DNA from: an uncultured Lachnospiraceae bacterium
GTDB lineage: Bacteria > Bacillota > Clostridia > Lachnospirales > Lachnospiraceae
Length of the DNA: 64,000 nt
Reading direction: 5' to 3'
Assembly (NCBI GenBank): GCA_947086895.1
Contig: CAMUAR010000005.1
Coordinates: 1-64,000, forward strand
Part shown: positions 1-8,553 of the stretch, piece after piece
Position numbering within the stretch: the first letter of the stretch is position 1
How the letters are laid out: every line of letters starts with the position of its first letter
The notes under the pieces: model-generated
Seen by the model: only the letters and a program-made list of their open reading frames with translations
Databases searched by the model: none
Told to the model about the DNA's origin: nothing
Program-made: the position numbers and the translations under genes

Positions 1-36
1 TGTAATGAATCAGCTTACTTCATTACACTTTTTTTG
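1..36 (+). terminator. Intrinsic terminator of a gene lying left of the window
   Basis: TGTAATGAA and TTCATTACA form a 9-bp stem around a 9-nt loop, followed by C and a run of T. This fits a rho-independent terminator for a plus-strand transcript entering from the left. The stem begins at the first base of the window, so it may be longer. Confidence 0.6.
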
Positions 37-459
37 AGTATTAATTTAAAATGCAATGTCTTTCTTCTATAATTTCCCTTGTCTGTGTATAACCAAATTT
101 ACTGTGCCATATTTTTTCTTTGTTTATTTGCAGGGCATATTGAAAAATCCAACCTATTGAAAAAATCAAAAGGACTCGTCAATCGAATCCTTTTCCATTC
201 GCTTTAAATAGAATTTATTCTTTGGTCTTGTAAATTTCTAATTTTCAAACACAAACACACTTCCGATGAAAGTATCGTTTCAGTCTTATATCCTTGCAGT
301 ATATTTCAACGTGTCTTTATTTCAAACTTTATATCTCTTTGTTTCATCAAGCAGTAAGATTCTTCTTTTCCTGCTTCCTGCACGCCATACCTCTTTGGAA
401 CACAGTTTCTCTGCACGGGTCGCACCAGCGGCATAATTCCACTGCATGGGTCTGCGCAT
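37..459. other. AT-rich intergenic region, no gene seen
   Basis: No reading frame here has a plausible start, ribosome binding site and protein-like composition. A weak imperfect hairpin (AAAAGGA with TCCTTTT) lies near 170-200. The 64-codon minus-strand frame at 306-500 looks like chance. Confidence 0.4.
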
Positions 460-520
460 AAAAAAACCGCCCTTTGAACAAATCTTGTCAATCTTGTCAA
501 AGAACGGTTTCTTTTTTTTC
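460..520. terminator. Bidirectional terminator downstream of leuD
   Basis: The arms AAACCG and CGGTTT plus an inner TTTGA/TCAAA pairing form a stem that has a T-run after it on both strands. On the minus strand it follows the leuD stop codon by about 55 nt, so it probably ends the leu transcript. Confidence 0.6.
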
Positions 521-574
521 TTTTATTTTTTCACAGCATGTTGCAATCACAACACATATTTATAAACGTTTTTT

Positions 575-1069
575 TTAATTTTCCTGCTTCTGATTAATAT
601 AATTTATCAGTCCTTCTGCGCGGATAATCTGCTGCATAAATTCCGGGAATGCCTGCCCTTTAAATTCTTTTCCGGTGGTGCGGTCATAAATCATTCCAGA
701 ATCAAAATCGATTTCAACCTGATCGCCCGCGCTGATCTGTTTTGCCGCCTCCGGGCATTCGATAATCGGCAGACCAATATTGATTGCGTTGCGGTAAAAA
801 ATTCTGGCAAATGTCTCTGCAATGACACAGGAAATACCGGATGCTTTAATCGCAATCGGCGCGTGTTCTCTGGAAGAACCGCACCCAAAATTTTTATTTG
901 CAACCATAATATCTCCTAGTTTTACACGATTTACAAAATCAGCATCGATATCTTCCATACACTTTTTTGCCAGTTCCTTTGGATCAGAAGAATTTAAATA
1001 TCTTGCTGGAATAATAACATCCGTATCGACATTATCTCCATATTTGTGTACTATGCCACAAGCTTTCAT
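575..1069 (-). CDS. leuD: 3-isopropylmalate dehydratase small subunit
   Basis: With LeuC this protein isomerises 2-isopropylmalate to 3-isopropylmalate, the second committed step of leucine synthesis in the cytoplasm. The 164-aa product shows the usual swivel-domain features: an N-terminal [17 protein letters not shown] segment, [12 protein letters not shown] near residues 60-72, and [13 protein letters not shown] start at the ATG giving [11 protein letters not shown] because that matches the family N-terminus. An in-frame GTG nine codons upstream (1096) is a possible alternative and lies nearer an AAAGGAG at about 1127-1133. It is the last gene of leuB-membrane protein-leuC-leuD, about 240 nt after leuC. 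Confidence 0.95.
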   Translation of the reverse strand: MKACGIVHKYGDNVDTDVIIPARYLNSSDPKELAKKCMEDIDADFVNRVKLGDIMVANKNFGCGSSREHAPIAIKASGISCVIAETFARIFYRNAINIGLPIIECPEAAKQISAGDQVEIDFDSGMIYDRTTGKEFKGQAFPEFMQQIIRAEGLINYINQKQEN

Positions 1070-1307
1070 ATTATGTTCAGACTGCAAAACTTTCACTGCT
1101 TTTCAGCGGCAAAAGAAACAGCCATTCTCCTTTCTCTCAACAAATTTTTAATTTATTTTGTAAAGCTCTATCGGTCTAAGGCTTAAATCTGTGTGTCAGA
1201 GTATGTTTAAAATCAAATATTTCATTCAGCATAAATGTAAATAAAGGATTTCTTATCAAAATCTAATTTTCAAATTTTTAAAAAGTTCACTGCAATACTA
1301 GAATAAT

Positions 1308-2573
1308 CTACAGCCCAAGTTCTGACGGTTCACTGATTTTTCCTGTCACTGCGCTTGCTGCGGCAACCGCCGGGCTTGCCAGATAAACTTCAGATTCCGT
1401 ATGTCCCATACGACCGACAAAGTTTCGGTTTGTTGTGGAAACTGCGCGCTCTCCTGCCGCAAGAATTCCCATATGTCCTCCAAGGCAGGGTCCACAGGTC
1501 GGCGTACTTACAATGCAGCCTGCTTCAATAAAAGTTTTTAAAAGCCCTTCCTCCATCGCCTGTAAATAAATTGCCTGCGTTGCCGGAATAACAATCGCGC
1601 GCACGCCGTCTGCAACTTTGCGCCCCTCCAGCACTTTGGCAGCCGCTCTGATATCGCTGATACGACCGTTTGTACAAGAGCCAATCACAACTTGATCGAT
1701 CTTTATATCTCCTGCTTCCTCCACAGTTTTTGTATTTTCTGGAAGATGCGGAAATGCCACAGTAGGCTTTAAGCTGCTTAGATCAATGGTATATGTTTCA
1801 TCATACACTGCATCCTCATCCGCGCAAAAAACATGATATGGTTTTGTGGAACGTTCTTTTATATATTCGATTGTTTTTTCATCCACCGGAAAAATTCCGT
1901 TTTTTGCTCCGGCTTCAATCGCCATATTTGCGATTGTAAAACGGTCGTCCATCGTAAGATTTGCCACGCCGTCCCCCGCAAATTCCATAGAGCGGTACAG
2001 CGCGCCGTCCACACCGATCATTCCGATGATATGCAAAATCACATCTTTGCCAGACACCCATTTTCCCAGCTTTCCGGTCAATATAAACCGGATTGCAGAC
2101 GGCACTTTAAACCATGCTTTTCCGGTGATCATCCCGGCTCCCATATCCGTGCTGCCAACGCCTGTTGAAAATGCTCCCAGCGCACCGTAAGTACATGTAT
2201 GAGAATCTGCGCCAATGCAAGTATCTCCTGCTACTACCAGCCCTTTTTCCGGCAGAAGCGCATGTTCAATCCCCATCTGTCCAACTTCAAAATAGTTGGT
2301 AATTCCATGCTCTTTTGCGTACTCTCTCACACATTTGCAATGTTCTGCCGACTTGATGTCTTTGTTTGGTGCAAAGTGGTCTGGCACAAGCGCCACCTTA
2401 TCTTTGTCAAACACTGTTTTCTTATTTAATTTTGCCACTTCATGGATTGCCACAGGTCCGGTAATATCGTTTGCCAACACCATATCCAAGTCCGCCTCAA
2501 TCAGCTGACCTGCCTCCACCGATTCAAGCCCTGCATGAGCAGCTAAAATTTTTTGTGTCATTGTCATTCCCAT
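1308..2573 (-). CDS. leuC: 3-isopropylmalate dehydratase large subunit
   Basis: This is the aconitase-fold catalytic subunit that binds the 4Fe-4S cluster and works with LeuD. The cluster ligands are visible: the Cys in GSCTNGR (about residue 300) and the two in [10 protein letters not shown] (about 360-364). At 421 aa it is the shorter LeuC type common in Clostridia and archaea rather than the roughly 470-aa enterobacterial type. The start giving [13 protein letters not shown] is kept; the next Met codons (third and fifth) are also possible. An AAAGGAG and a hairpin lie 20-40 nt upstream, so the spacing to the start is unusual. Confidence 0.95.
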   Translation of the reverse strand: MGMTMTQKILAAHAGLESVEAGQLIEADLDMVLANDITGPVAIHEVAKLNKKTVFDKDKVALVPDHFAPNKDIKSAEHCKCVREYAKEHGITNYFEVGQMGIEHALLPEKGLVVAGDTCIGADSHTCTYGALGAFSTGVGSTDMGAGMITGKAWFKVPSAIRFILTGKLGKWVSGKDVILHIIGMIGVDGALYRSMEFAGDGVANLTMDDRFTIANMAIEAGAKNGIFPVDEKTIEYIKERSTKPYHVFCADEDAVYDETYTIDLSSLKPTVAFPHLPENTKTVEEAGDIKIDQVVIGSCTNGRISDIRAAAKVLEGRKVADGVRAIVIPATQAIYLQAMEEGLLKTFIEAGCIVSTPTCGPCLGGHMGILAAGERAVSTTNRNFVGRMGHTESEVYLASPAVAAASAVTGKISEPSELGL

Positions 2574-2580
2574 AATAAAC

Positions 2581-2610
2581 GAATCTACTGCGTAAAGCAG
2601 TATTCTCCTT
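2581..2610 (-). promoter_or_regulatory. Hairpin between SD-like AAAGGAG and leuC start; diverged copy of the recurring start-site element
   Basis: On the minus strand AAAGGAGAATA is followed by CTGC TTTAC GCAG and AGATTCG, then the ATG. It resembles the hairpin-plus-AGAATG element seen before prfA and the coiled-coil gene at 44807, but lacks the terminal GAGGA. It could affect ribosome access to leuC. The relationship to the other copies is inferred from layout only. Confidence 0.35.
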
Positions 2611-2689
2611 TCCTGTTATTTTCAATAGTCAGGCAGCTGCGAAACTGAAAAAGCCCGCATAAATACCTGTTTCTTTCCTTGTGATTTTC

Positions 2690-3055
2690 TTATAATACTA
2701 CCTGCATTACACTCATAAAAAGCAGGAAAAATACAAACCCAACCACAAATGGAATCGTCGGAAATTTTTCGCTTTCTGGTATCGGCTGTCTCATTCTTGT
2801 CAGCCGGTTCTTCTTTAAAAAGTACATTGCCACTTCAAAAAGAATCGCAAAATATCCGAATAACAACACATAGACAAGAACGTTCACCGCGACAATACAG
2901 CCCATTTGCAGCGATCCAAATTCGACTTCAACGCCTGTTTTATCATATTGTTCTTTTGCTGAAGCAATAAAACCCGCCGCTATATTCGCAATCAGAAAAA
3001 ACAAAACAGCAGTTGCGCTGTAGACAAGCGAGGTAATTTTAATCAGTTTTGCCAT
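2690..3055 (-). CDS. Small membrane protein of the leucine operon, unknown function
   Basis: A 121-aa protein with hydrophobic segments at about 8-30, 50-75 and 97-118, which suggests three membrane helices, and a basic segment (KKNRLTRMRQP) between the second and third. I recognise no family. The start is the ATG giving MAKLIKITSL: it lies one base after the leuB stop (TAG C ATG) and is preceded by GGAGAG inside leuB, so translation is probably coupled. Its place between leuB and leuC suggests co-expression with leucine synthesis, but nothing in the sequence shows a transport or catalytic motif. Confidence 0.75.
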   Translation of the reverse strand: MAKLIKITSLVYSATAVLFFLIANIAAGFIASAKEQYDKTGVEVEFGSLQMGCIVAVNVLVYVLLFGYFAILFEVAMYFLKKNRLTRMRQPIPESEKFPTIPFVVGFVFFLLFMSVMQVVL

Positions 3056-3056
3056 G

Positions 3057-4139
3057 CTATATTCTCTCCGCAATTTGATCCCCCATTTCTTTTGTACCGA
3101 TAAGCTTGCAGCCCTCAGACATAATATCCGCTGTGCGCCATCCCTCGTCAAGCACACTGTTTACCGCTGCCTCAATGCAGTCTGCCTCCTCTTCAAGATC
3201 AAAGGAATACCGCAGCATCATAGCGGCGGAAAGAATTGTGGCAATTGGGTTTGCTATATTTTTTCCGGCAATATCCGGCGCCGACCCATGGCTTGGCTCA
3301 TACAGTCCAAGTTTTGTCTCTCCAAGACTTGCTGAGGCAAGCATTCCAATCGAGCCGGTTATCATGCTCGCTTCATCCGACAAAATATCTCCAAACATAT
3401 TTTCTGTCAGAATAACATCAAACTGTTTTGGATCTTTTACTAACTGCATTGCGCAATTATCCACCAACATATCCTGCAATGGAATACCATTGTACTCTTG
3501 GGCTGTCTCTTTTACAACCTGTCTCCAAAGCCTGGAGGTATCCAGCACATTTGCCTTGTCAACGCTTGTGACATGTCCTTTTCTTTTCTTTGCAACCTCA
3601 AACGCCCACTTTGCAATACGCCGAATTTCATTTTCATCATAAGGCATTGTATCTGTCGCCTTGCGCACGCCGTTTTCTGTCACAGTTTCCCTTTTTCCAA
3701 AATAGACACCCCCGGTCAGCTCGCGCACAACAACAAAATCAAAACCGTCTCCAACCAGCTCGTCCTTTAAAGGACATGCTTTCTTCAACTGCGGAAACAA
3801 CACTGCTGGACGAAGATTGCAGAATAGCCCAAGTCCTTTCCGAATCGCCAAAAGCCCTGCCTCCGGTCTTAAATTTGGCGGAAGTTTATACCAATTTGAC
3901 TTTCCCACGTCCCCGCCGACCGCGCCAAGCAGCACAGAATCACTCGCCTTTGCTGTTTCCAACGCCTCGTCCGTCAAAGGTACTCCTGTTTTGTCAATAG
4001 AAACTCCCCCCATCAGCACCTCAGTATAACAAAATTTATGCCCGAATTTTTTTCCAACCACATCGAGAACTTTGCACGCCTCGCGCACAATCTCAGGACC
4101 AATTCCATCTCCGGGAATCACTGCAATTTTGTAATCCAT
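3057..4139 (-). CDS. leuB: 3-isopropylmalate dehydrogenase
   Basis: The enzyme oxidises and decarboxylates 3-isopropylmalate to 2-oxoisocaproate with NAD+. The 360-aa product has the full beta-decarboxylating dehydrogenase pattern: [11 protein letters not shown] at the N-terminus, substrate-binding [24 protein letters not shown], the metal-binding Asp region [12 protein letters not shown], and the coenzyme loop [18 protein letters not shown]. The ATG is set by the AGAATGTGAGGA signal directly upstream. It is the first gene of the leu operon; no leuA is present in the window. Confidence 0.97.
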   Translation of the reverse strand: MDYKIAVIPGDGIGPEIVREACKVLDVVGKKFGHKFCYTEVLMGGVSIDKTGVPLTDEALETAKASDSVLLGAVGGDVGKSNWYKLPPNLRPEAGLLAIRKGLGLFCNLRPAVLFPQLKKACPLKDELVGDGFDFVVVRELTGGVYFGKRETVTENGVRKATDTMPYDENEIRRIAKWAFEVAKKRKGHVTSVDKANVLDTSRLWRQVVKETAQEYNGIPLQDMLVDNCAMQLVKDPKQFDVILTENMFGDILSDEASMITGSIGMLASASLGETKLGLYEPSHGSAPDIAGKNIANPIATILSAAMMLRYSFDLEEEADCIEAAVNSVLDEGWRTADIMSEGCKLIGTKEMGDQIAERI

Positions 4140-4142
4140 ACT

Positions 4143-4159
4143 TCCTCACATTCTGCCGC
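4143..4159 (-). promoter_or_regulatory. Recurring start-site element before leuB
   Basis: The minus strand reads GCGGCAGAATGTGAGGA, then AGT and the leuB ATG. The GAGG core works as the Shine-Dalgarno sequence. The same 17 nt recur before six other genes in the window (4407, 12985, 31381, 42536, 44811, 48217). Confidence 0.7.
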
Positions 4160-4224
4160 CAAAAGCGACCATATTTTTGATTTCTGCAATGCGGCATCCT
4201 CTTTGCATTGGCTTTATTTGAAAT

Positions 4225-4252
4225 CTGCAAAAACAACATTATGTTTTTACAG
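4225..4252 (-). promoter_or_regulatory. Stem-loop in the leuB leader
   Basis: CTGCAAAAAC and GTTTTTACAG pair through ten positions with one wobble around an 8-nt loop, about 30 nt after the predicted -10 box. There is no T-run, so it is not a standard terminator. No T-box consensus or Leu-rich leader peptide was found. Confidence 0.35.
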
Positions 4253-4274
4253 CAAATCAATAATGATGCTTGCA

Positions 4275-4304
4275 ATTATAACATAAGCTCTGATATAATT
4301 GAAA
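4275..4304 (-). promoter_or_regulatory. Probable sigma-A promoter of the leu operon
   Basis: The minus strand has a perfect TATAAT with an extended TGT in front (4275-4280) and a weak -35 TTTCAA (4299-4304) at 18 nt. It lies 136 nt upstream of leuB in the divergent region shared with the LysR gene, where such regulators normally bind. Confidence 0.55.
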
Positions 4305-4406
4305 TACATATCATGAATACTTTATATAACCTAAAATTATGGAATTACTTTATAATTTAATTTTGTTTTGGCAGACCGTTTTATACTTGTATAAACTTGC
4401 CCCATA

Positions 4407-4423
4407 CCGGCAGAATGTGAGGA
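4407..4423 (+). promoter_or_regulatory. Recurring start-site element before the LysR gene
   Basis: CCGGCAGAATGTGAGGA is followed by ACT and the ATG at 4427. Together with the copy before leuB it gives both genes of this divergent pair the same translation-start signal. Confidence 0.65.
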
Positions 4424-4426
4424 ACT

Positions 4427-5335
4427 ATGGAACCGCAGGCATCTCTTACCAGTTATCAGATTTTCAATAAAGTTGCTGAAACCGGAAATATTTCTCAGGC
4501 GGCGAAGGAACTGTTTATCAGTCAGCCCGCAATTTCAAAATCAATTCAGCGTTTGGAAGCTTCTTTGCACACTGTGCTGTTCACGCGCACTTCCCGCGGG
4601 GTTACTTTAACTGAGGAGGGAAAACTTCTCTATAGCTACACACAGGATGCGTTTCGCGCGCTTGGCGAAGGTGAGACCGCAGTGCGGCAGGCGAGCAGAC
4701 TTGGCATCGGCCATATCCGCATTGGAGCAAGCGCTACGCTGTGCAAACATCTGCTTCTGCCATACTTAAAAGATTTTGCCGCGCTTCATCCACACATTCG
4801 CTTTACAATTTTATGCCAATCTACCTTTCAAACCATTGAGCTGCTTCTCAGTCAAAAAATTGATATTGGACTGATCGGCAAACCGGAAAATTTAAAAGGA
4901 TTAGCCTTTCAGTCTGTCGGTGAAATAGAAGATATTTTTGTTGCAACAAGTGCATACTTGGAAAATTTAAAACTGCGCGAGGGATATCTTCCAGAAAATA
5001 ATGAGATTTTTTCCACTGGAAACTTAATGCTGCTTGATGAAAAAAATATTACGCGCATCTATATCAACAATTATCTTGCTGGACACAATATCCGCACCGG
5101 GCAGATTTTAGAGGTAAACAGCATGGATCTGCTGATTGAGTTCGCGCGCACGGGTATTGGAATCGGCTGTGTAATCCGGGAATTTGTCCAGGAGGATCTT
5201 AGGTCAGGGCAGCTTCTTTTACTGCCGCTTACCTTTTCTATTCCAAAAAGAGAGGTCGGTTTTTCCTATTTGAAAAACCGCGACCTCCCAGTACACGTTC
5301 AAAAATTTATAGAATTTGTAAGTATTACAAGATAA
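4427..5335 (+). CDS. LysR-family transcriptional regulator, probably of the leu operon
   Basis: A 302-aa LysR-type regulator with normal length. The N-terminal winged helix-turn-helix is clear (NISQAAKELFISQPAISKSIQRLEA, about residues 20-44), followed by TRTSRGVTLTEEGK. The C-terminal two-thirds is the periplasmic-binding-like effector domain. It is transcribed away from leuB across a 287-bp spacer, the classic arrangement for a LysR protein controlling its neighbour. That target, and a branched-chain precursor as effector, are inferences from position only. The gene ends 12 bp before the convergent thioesterase. Confidence 0.85.
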   Translation: MEPQASLTSYQIFNKVAETGNISQAAKELFISQPAISKSIQRLEASLHTVLFTRTSRGVTLTEEGKLLYSYTQDAFRALGEGETAVRQASRLGIGHIRIGASATLCKHLLLPYLKDFAALHPHIRFTILCQSTFQTIELLLSQKIDIGLIGKPENLKGLAFQSVGEIEDIFVATSAYLENLKLREGYLPENNEIFSTGNLMLLDEKNITRIYINNYLAGHNIRTGQILEVNSMDLLIEFARTGIGIGCVIREFVQEDLRSGQLLLLPLTFSIPKREVGFSYLKNRDLPVHVQKFIEFVSITR

Positions 5336-5347
5336 TACAACCACAAT

Positions 5348-5785
5348 TTACAAAGTATATTCTTTTGCTTTTTCACAGCTTTCTTTAAACATATGATATA
5401 CCTGTGGAAATTCTTTTTTCAGCCTGAGCGGACGGTAATCCTTGTCAAGAAAACAGTGAGCTGACGTTCCTGTTGTTGTCAGCACCCCAGTCTTCGCATT
5501 TCTAATTTCATAGCGCAGTGAAAGTTTTATTCCGTTAAATTGTTCCACAAACGGAGCAATAATTACTTCATCACCATAATGCACCATACATTTATATTCT
5601 GCTGCCACAGAAAGTACTGGAATAATAATGCCGTGTTCTTCCATCCAAGCGTAGGAAAATCCCGCTTTTTCAAGAAAATCAGTTCTTGCTTCCTCAAACC
5701 AGCGAATATAATTGGAATGGTGGACAATTTTCATCTGATCTGTTTCATAATACTGCACTTTATGCTTGTAACTTGTCCATTCCAT
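5348..5785 (-). CDS. Acyl-CoA thioesterase, 4HBT / YbgC-type hotdog
   Basis: A 145-aa single hotdog-fold protein. The 4-hydroxybenzoyl-CoA thioesterase signature is visible near the N-terminus: ETDQMKIVHHSNYIRWFEEAR (residues 14-34) with the likely catalytic Asp16 and the HH pair. Such enzymes hydrolyse short or aromatic acyl-CoA esters in the cytoplasm; the substrate cannot be read from the sequence. The start is supported by TGAGGAC about 9 nt upstream. It lies downstream of the deacetylase gene on the same strand with a gap of about 50 nt and may be co-transcribed. Confidence 0.85.
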   Translation of the reverse strand: MEWTSYKHKVQYYETDQMKIVHHSNYIRWFEEARTDFLEKAGFSYAWMEEHGIIIPVLSVAAEYKCMVHYGDEVIIAPFVEQFNGIKLSLRYEIRNAKTGVLTTTGTSAHCFLDKDYRPLRLKKEFPQVYHMFKESCEKAKEYTL

Positions 5786-5832
5786 ACATTGTCCTCATAC
5801 AATACCATTCTTAATTTTATCAGTTCAAAAAC

Positions 5833-6648
5833 TTATAAACGGTGTAAATTGCTAATTTTTCCGCCTTCGATTTCCACTGTCCCTTTATCATTTGTCTGAA
5901 TCCACACACTCTGCGCGGAAGGATTGTACACGGCAGTATTATCTGCTGTAAACCGCAGATTTTTCGCCGCTTCCATATAATCGATAATCTCAATGTTTGT
6001 GGCATACCAAATATCATTCCTGCCGCCGATATATCTGCAAAATGTCTCAATCACTTCCCAGTTATGCGCCTGGTCAAACTCATAACTATGCCCCCACACA
6101 TACATCAATTTCAGATATTGTCTCTTCTGAAAATTTGCAAAATACTCTGCCAATTCCATTAAATTTGACGCATTATGATGGCACGTTGGATGCCATTCCA
6201 TCGGGTCTGACGGAAGTGCAAAATCTGGCTTTGCTTCCACTACTCTTCCGTAAGCAATCCCAAGCTGCTGAAACAATTGCTTGATTTCCTTATTGTAAGA
6301 ACCATTTGGATATGCATGTCCACGGACAATCCCGCCGGTCAGCATCTCCAAGCCCTTCCGGTCTTCCAAAATCTCGTATGCAGTCTCGCTTAACGGGCAT
6401 CGCTCAATGGTCGGGTGCGTCAGCGTGTGGGTTGCAACTTCATGCCCTGAATACAATTCCTTTACACGCTCCGCTGGTATGCGCATATTGTCATGCTGCA
6501 TAATTCCATAATTTAAATTAAATGTTCCTTTTATACCATATTGATTGAAAATATCAATCAGCCTCTCATCCTGAGTTCTGCCATCGTCATAGCTCATCGT
6601 AAGCGCTTTTGTTTTTCCTTCTGGAAAACAGATATAAATTTTTTGCAT
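5833..6648 (-). CDS. Polysaccharide deacetylase family protein (CE4-like)
   Basis: A 271-aa NodB-type protein without a signal peptide, so probably cytoplasmic. Motif 1 is MSYDDGRT (Asp21-Asp22), motif 2 is HEVATHTLTHPTI with metal-binding His74 and His78, and HAYPNGSY stands where the third motif is expected. The family removes N- or O-acetyl groups from sugars in a metal-dependent way; here a small soluble sugar derivative seems likelier than cell wall because no export signal is seen. The start giving MQKIYICFPEG is chosen because GAAGG sits just upstream; an in-frame Met 12 codons earlier has no such site. Confidence 0.8.
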   Translation of the reverse strand: MQKIYICFPEGKTKALTMSYDDGRTQDERLIDIFNQYGIKGTFNLNYGIMQHDNMRIPAERVKELYSGHEVATHTLTHPTIERCPLSETAYEILEDRKGLEMLTGGIVRGHAYPNGSYNKEIKQLFQQLGIAYGRVVEAKPDFALPSDPMEWHPTCHHNASNLMELAEYFANFQKRQYLKLMYVWGHSYEFDQAHNWEVIETFCRYIGGRNDIWYATNIEIIDYMEAAKNLRFTADNTAVYNPSAQSVWIQTNDKGTVEIEGGKISNLHRL

Positions 6649-6783
6649 TTTTCCTTCTTTCTCTCCAAATTGCACCAAAGACATGGATCGCTGTATTTTC
6701 CTAACATCAAAAATATTCTTAAACTTCCCGCTGATTGCAAAATAAATTTATCCCATAGAAAATGTACTTTTATTTGCAAAAAT

Positions 6784-7317
6784 CTATAATAAATCCGATC
6801 CGTTCTCGATCATCACCTGACATGTCTGCATCGCCAAAAGCGCTCTGTTATGACTTTCCGGCGTAACGCCTGCACAGCAGGCTGCATCGACAGCAACTGG
6901 TGTTTCCGGCAAAAATGCCTTTGCAAGAAGAGCATTTGAGATTACACAAATATCAGTACACAAACCGACAAGTGTAATCTTTTCAATTTTTTCCTTTTCA
7001 TCCAAAGCTTTTAGCTGCCTCCAAAGTTCTACACTTCCAAACGTCTCTTTATCCACCGGCGGCTCGGAAATCAATTCTTTTATTTCCGCCCGGATTTCCC
7101 ATCCGCTGCTTTCGCGTATACAGTGCGCAACCGGCAAAATTTTTCCTTCCTGCGTATCCAGATAGTCTGCGCCGTGAGTATCTCTTGTCGCTATAATCTT
7201 ACCGGAAAAATTCTTAATTTTCTCTGCAACCTTTGGGACAATCAAAACGGCTTCCTGCGTGCCAAGAGTACCGTCGATAAAATCATTCTGCATATCTACA
7301 ACAACAAGAACCTGCAT
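6784..7317 (-). CDS. Isochorismatase-like cysteine hydrolase
   Basis: A 177-aa protein of the nicotinamidase/isochorismatase fold. The catalytic triad can be placed at Asp8 (VVVDMQNDF), Lys90 (VDKETFGS) and Cys124 (GLCTDICV). The combination resembles nicotinamidases, which release nicotinate in NAD recycling, but the family also includes other amidohydrolases, so the substrate is uncertain. AAGGAGG seven nt before the ATG fixes the start; the upstream Met at 7353 is not needed. It is the first gene of a minus-strand run with the deacetylase and thioesterase genes, although about 135 nt separates it from the next. Confidence 0.82.
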   Translation of the reverse strand: MQVLVVVDMQNDFIDGTLGTQEAVLIVPKVAEKIKNFSGKIIATRDTHGADYLDTQEGKILPVAHCIRESSGWEIRAEIKELISEPPVDKETFGSVELWRQLKALDEKEKIEKITLVGLCTDICVISNALLAKAFLPETPVAVDAACCAGVTPESHNRALLAMQTCQVMIENGSDLL

Positions 7318-7415
7318 AAAAATCCTCCTTTTTTCTTTGCAATTACAGCCCATAAATCATCCCGGACTTGCATACAATAAAGATATCTGACTAGGTTTCA
7401 AACCAATTTTATAAA

Positions 7416-7444
7416 TTGCTTTTTTTGACAAAAAATGATATACT
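7416..7444 (+). promoter_or_regulatory. Probable promoter of the alpha/beta hydrolase gene
   Basis: TTGCTT (7416-7421) and TATACT (7439-7444) are separated by 17 nt and lie 47 nt before the start codon of the only downstream plus-strand gene. Confidence 0.45.
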
Positions 7445-7491
7445 ATTTTTTATAACCCCCATCAATGCTATCCAGAATGGAGATTGAAACA

Positions 7492-8415
7492 ATGAATGCA
7501 AACGAATTTATTTTAATACATGAAGACGGTTATCATACAACGGTCTACCCATCCCTCTCAGACCAGGAAACCATCAAAGGCACAGTTGTTGTGCTTCACG
7601 GACTTGCAGAGCACCATAACCGCTACCGTGAATTCTCATTATTTTTAAACAATAATGGTTATGATGTGTACTTGTACGATCACAGAGGACATGGCACGGA
7701 CAAAAAGCTTACTGATCTGGGTTATATTGCGGATTCCCGCGGCTGGGAAAAATTGATTCTCGACGCGGTTGATGTTCTCAGTTATGTGTCGGATCACAAG
7801 CGCGGCAAAAAACTGATTTTGTTTGGACATAGTATGGGTTCCCTGATTGCACGCGGCGCTACAGAGTACAGTGATCTTGTCAATGCAGCTGTTTTCTGCG
7901 GTACCACCGCACCGCCGATCCTCGACTCCCTCTCCGGGCTTTTTGTGACAAATCTAGTAAAATTATTAAAAGGAAAACGCCATATTTCTCCATTTTTAAA
8001 CAATGTTTTATTTGGTCGTAAACCGTACCGCGCTCTTTCTGAGCGCACGCAAAATGACTGGCTGACAAGAAGCAATGCCGCTGTTGGTCTTTATATGAAC
8101 GATCCTTACTGTGGTTTTATCTGCACCGCCGGGCTTTATCACGACCTTGTCAAGCTTGCAACCGTAGTGACAAAACCGGCAAATATCAAAAACACGCGGA
8201 AAAATCTTCCGATTTTCTTTTTGAGCGGCGACTGCGACCCGGTCGGCGGCTACGGCAACGAGGTTATGAAGCTGTTTGAAACATACAAGTCTCTCGGTTT
8301 TACAAATGTCGATTGCACTTTATACGAAAACTGCCGACACGAACTGTTAAATGAACTGAATCGACATGAAATTATGGCTGATATCCTCACTTTTATCGAT
8401 AAAGTGTCCTCTTGA
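7492..8415 (+). CDS. Alpha/beta hydrolase, monoacylglycerol lipase-like
   Basis: A 307-aa cytoplasmic serine hydrolase of the Hydrolase_4 (lysophospholipase/monoglyceride lipase) group. The nucleophile elbow GHSMGS puts the active Ser at residue 114; VLHGLAEHHNRY gives the oxyanion-hole segment, GDCDPVGG the acid and NCRHELLNE the His. Family members cleave monoacylglycerols or related esters; the natural substrate is unknown. I start at the ATG at 7492 because GGAG lies 9 nt upstream. It is a single gene between divergent and convergent neighbours. Confidence 0.82.
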   Translation: MNANEFILIHEDGYHTTVYPSLSDQETIKGTVVVLHGLAEHHNRYREFSLFLNNNGYDVYLYDHRGHGTDKKLTDLGYIADSRGWEKLILDAVDVLSYVSDHKRGKKLILFGHSMGSLIARGATEYSDLVNAAVFCGTTAPPILDSLSGLFVTNLVKLLKGKRHISPFLNNVLFGRKPYRALSERTQNDWLTRSNAAVGLYMNDPYCGFICTAGLYHDLVKLATVVTKPANIKNTRKNLPIFFLSGDCDPVGGYGNEVMKLFETYKSLGFTNVDCTLYENCRHELLNELNRHEIMADILTFIDKVSS

Positions 8416-8499
8416 CCTTCTGCTTTGACCGGGGATTCTTCACGAAACCGCCGCATGGAATCCCTGATCGACCGGTTCGGGTGTGTTCTGCTGTCCTGT

Positions 8500-8542
8500 A
8501 AAAAGTCCCTCACTTTTTCAATATTTTTTTGAAGGTGAGGGA
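8500..8542 (-). terminator. Terminator of the THUMP methyltransferase gene
   Basis: TCCCTCAC and GTGAGGGA form an 8-bp stem that continues with TTCAA/TTGAA. On the minus strand it is followed by CTTTTTA, 12 nt after the stop codon of the gene at 8554. Confidence 0.65.
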
Positions 8543-8553
8543 TAAACTGCACG

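Noticed and set aside
306-500. 64-codon minus-strand frame near the left end
   Set aside because: It runs through the bidirectional terminator at 460-520 and has no family resemblance or ribosome site.
1097-1133. Ten-codon leader frame ([10 protein letters not shown]) ending at the upstream leuD GTG
   Set aside because: Its start is only two bases from the Shine-Dalgarno core and it holds no Leu codons, so leader-peptide attenuation is unsupported.
4382-4387. TATACT as -10 box of the LysR gene
   Set aside because: No acceptable -35 lies 16-18 nt upstream; TTGTTT is only 13 nt away.
8416-8499. Remnant gene after the alpha/beta hydrolase
   Set aside because: Short inverted words (GGGATTC/GAATCCC) occur, but no frame resembles a protein.
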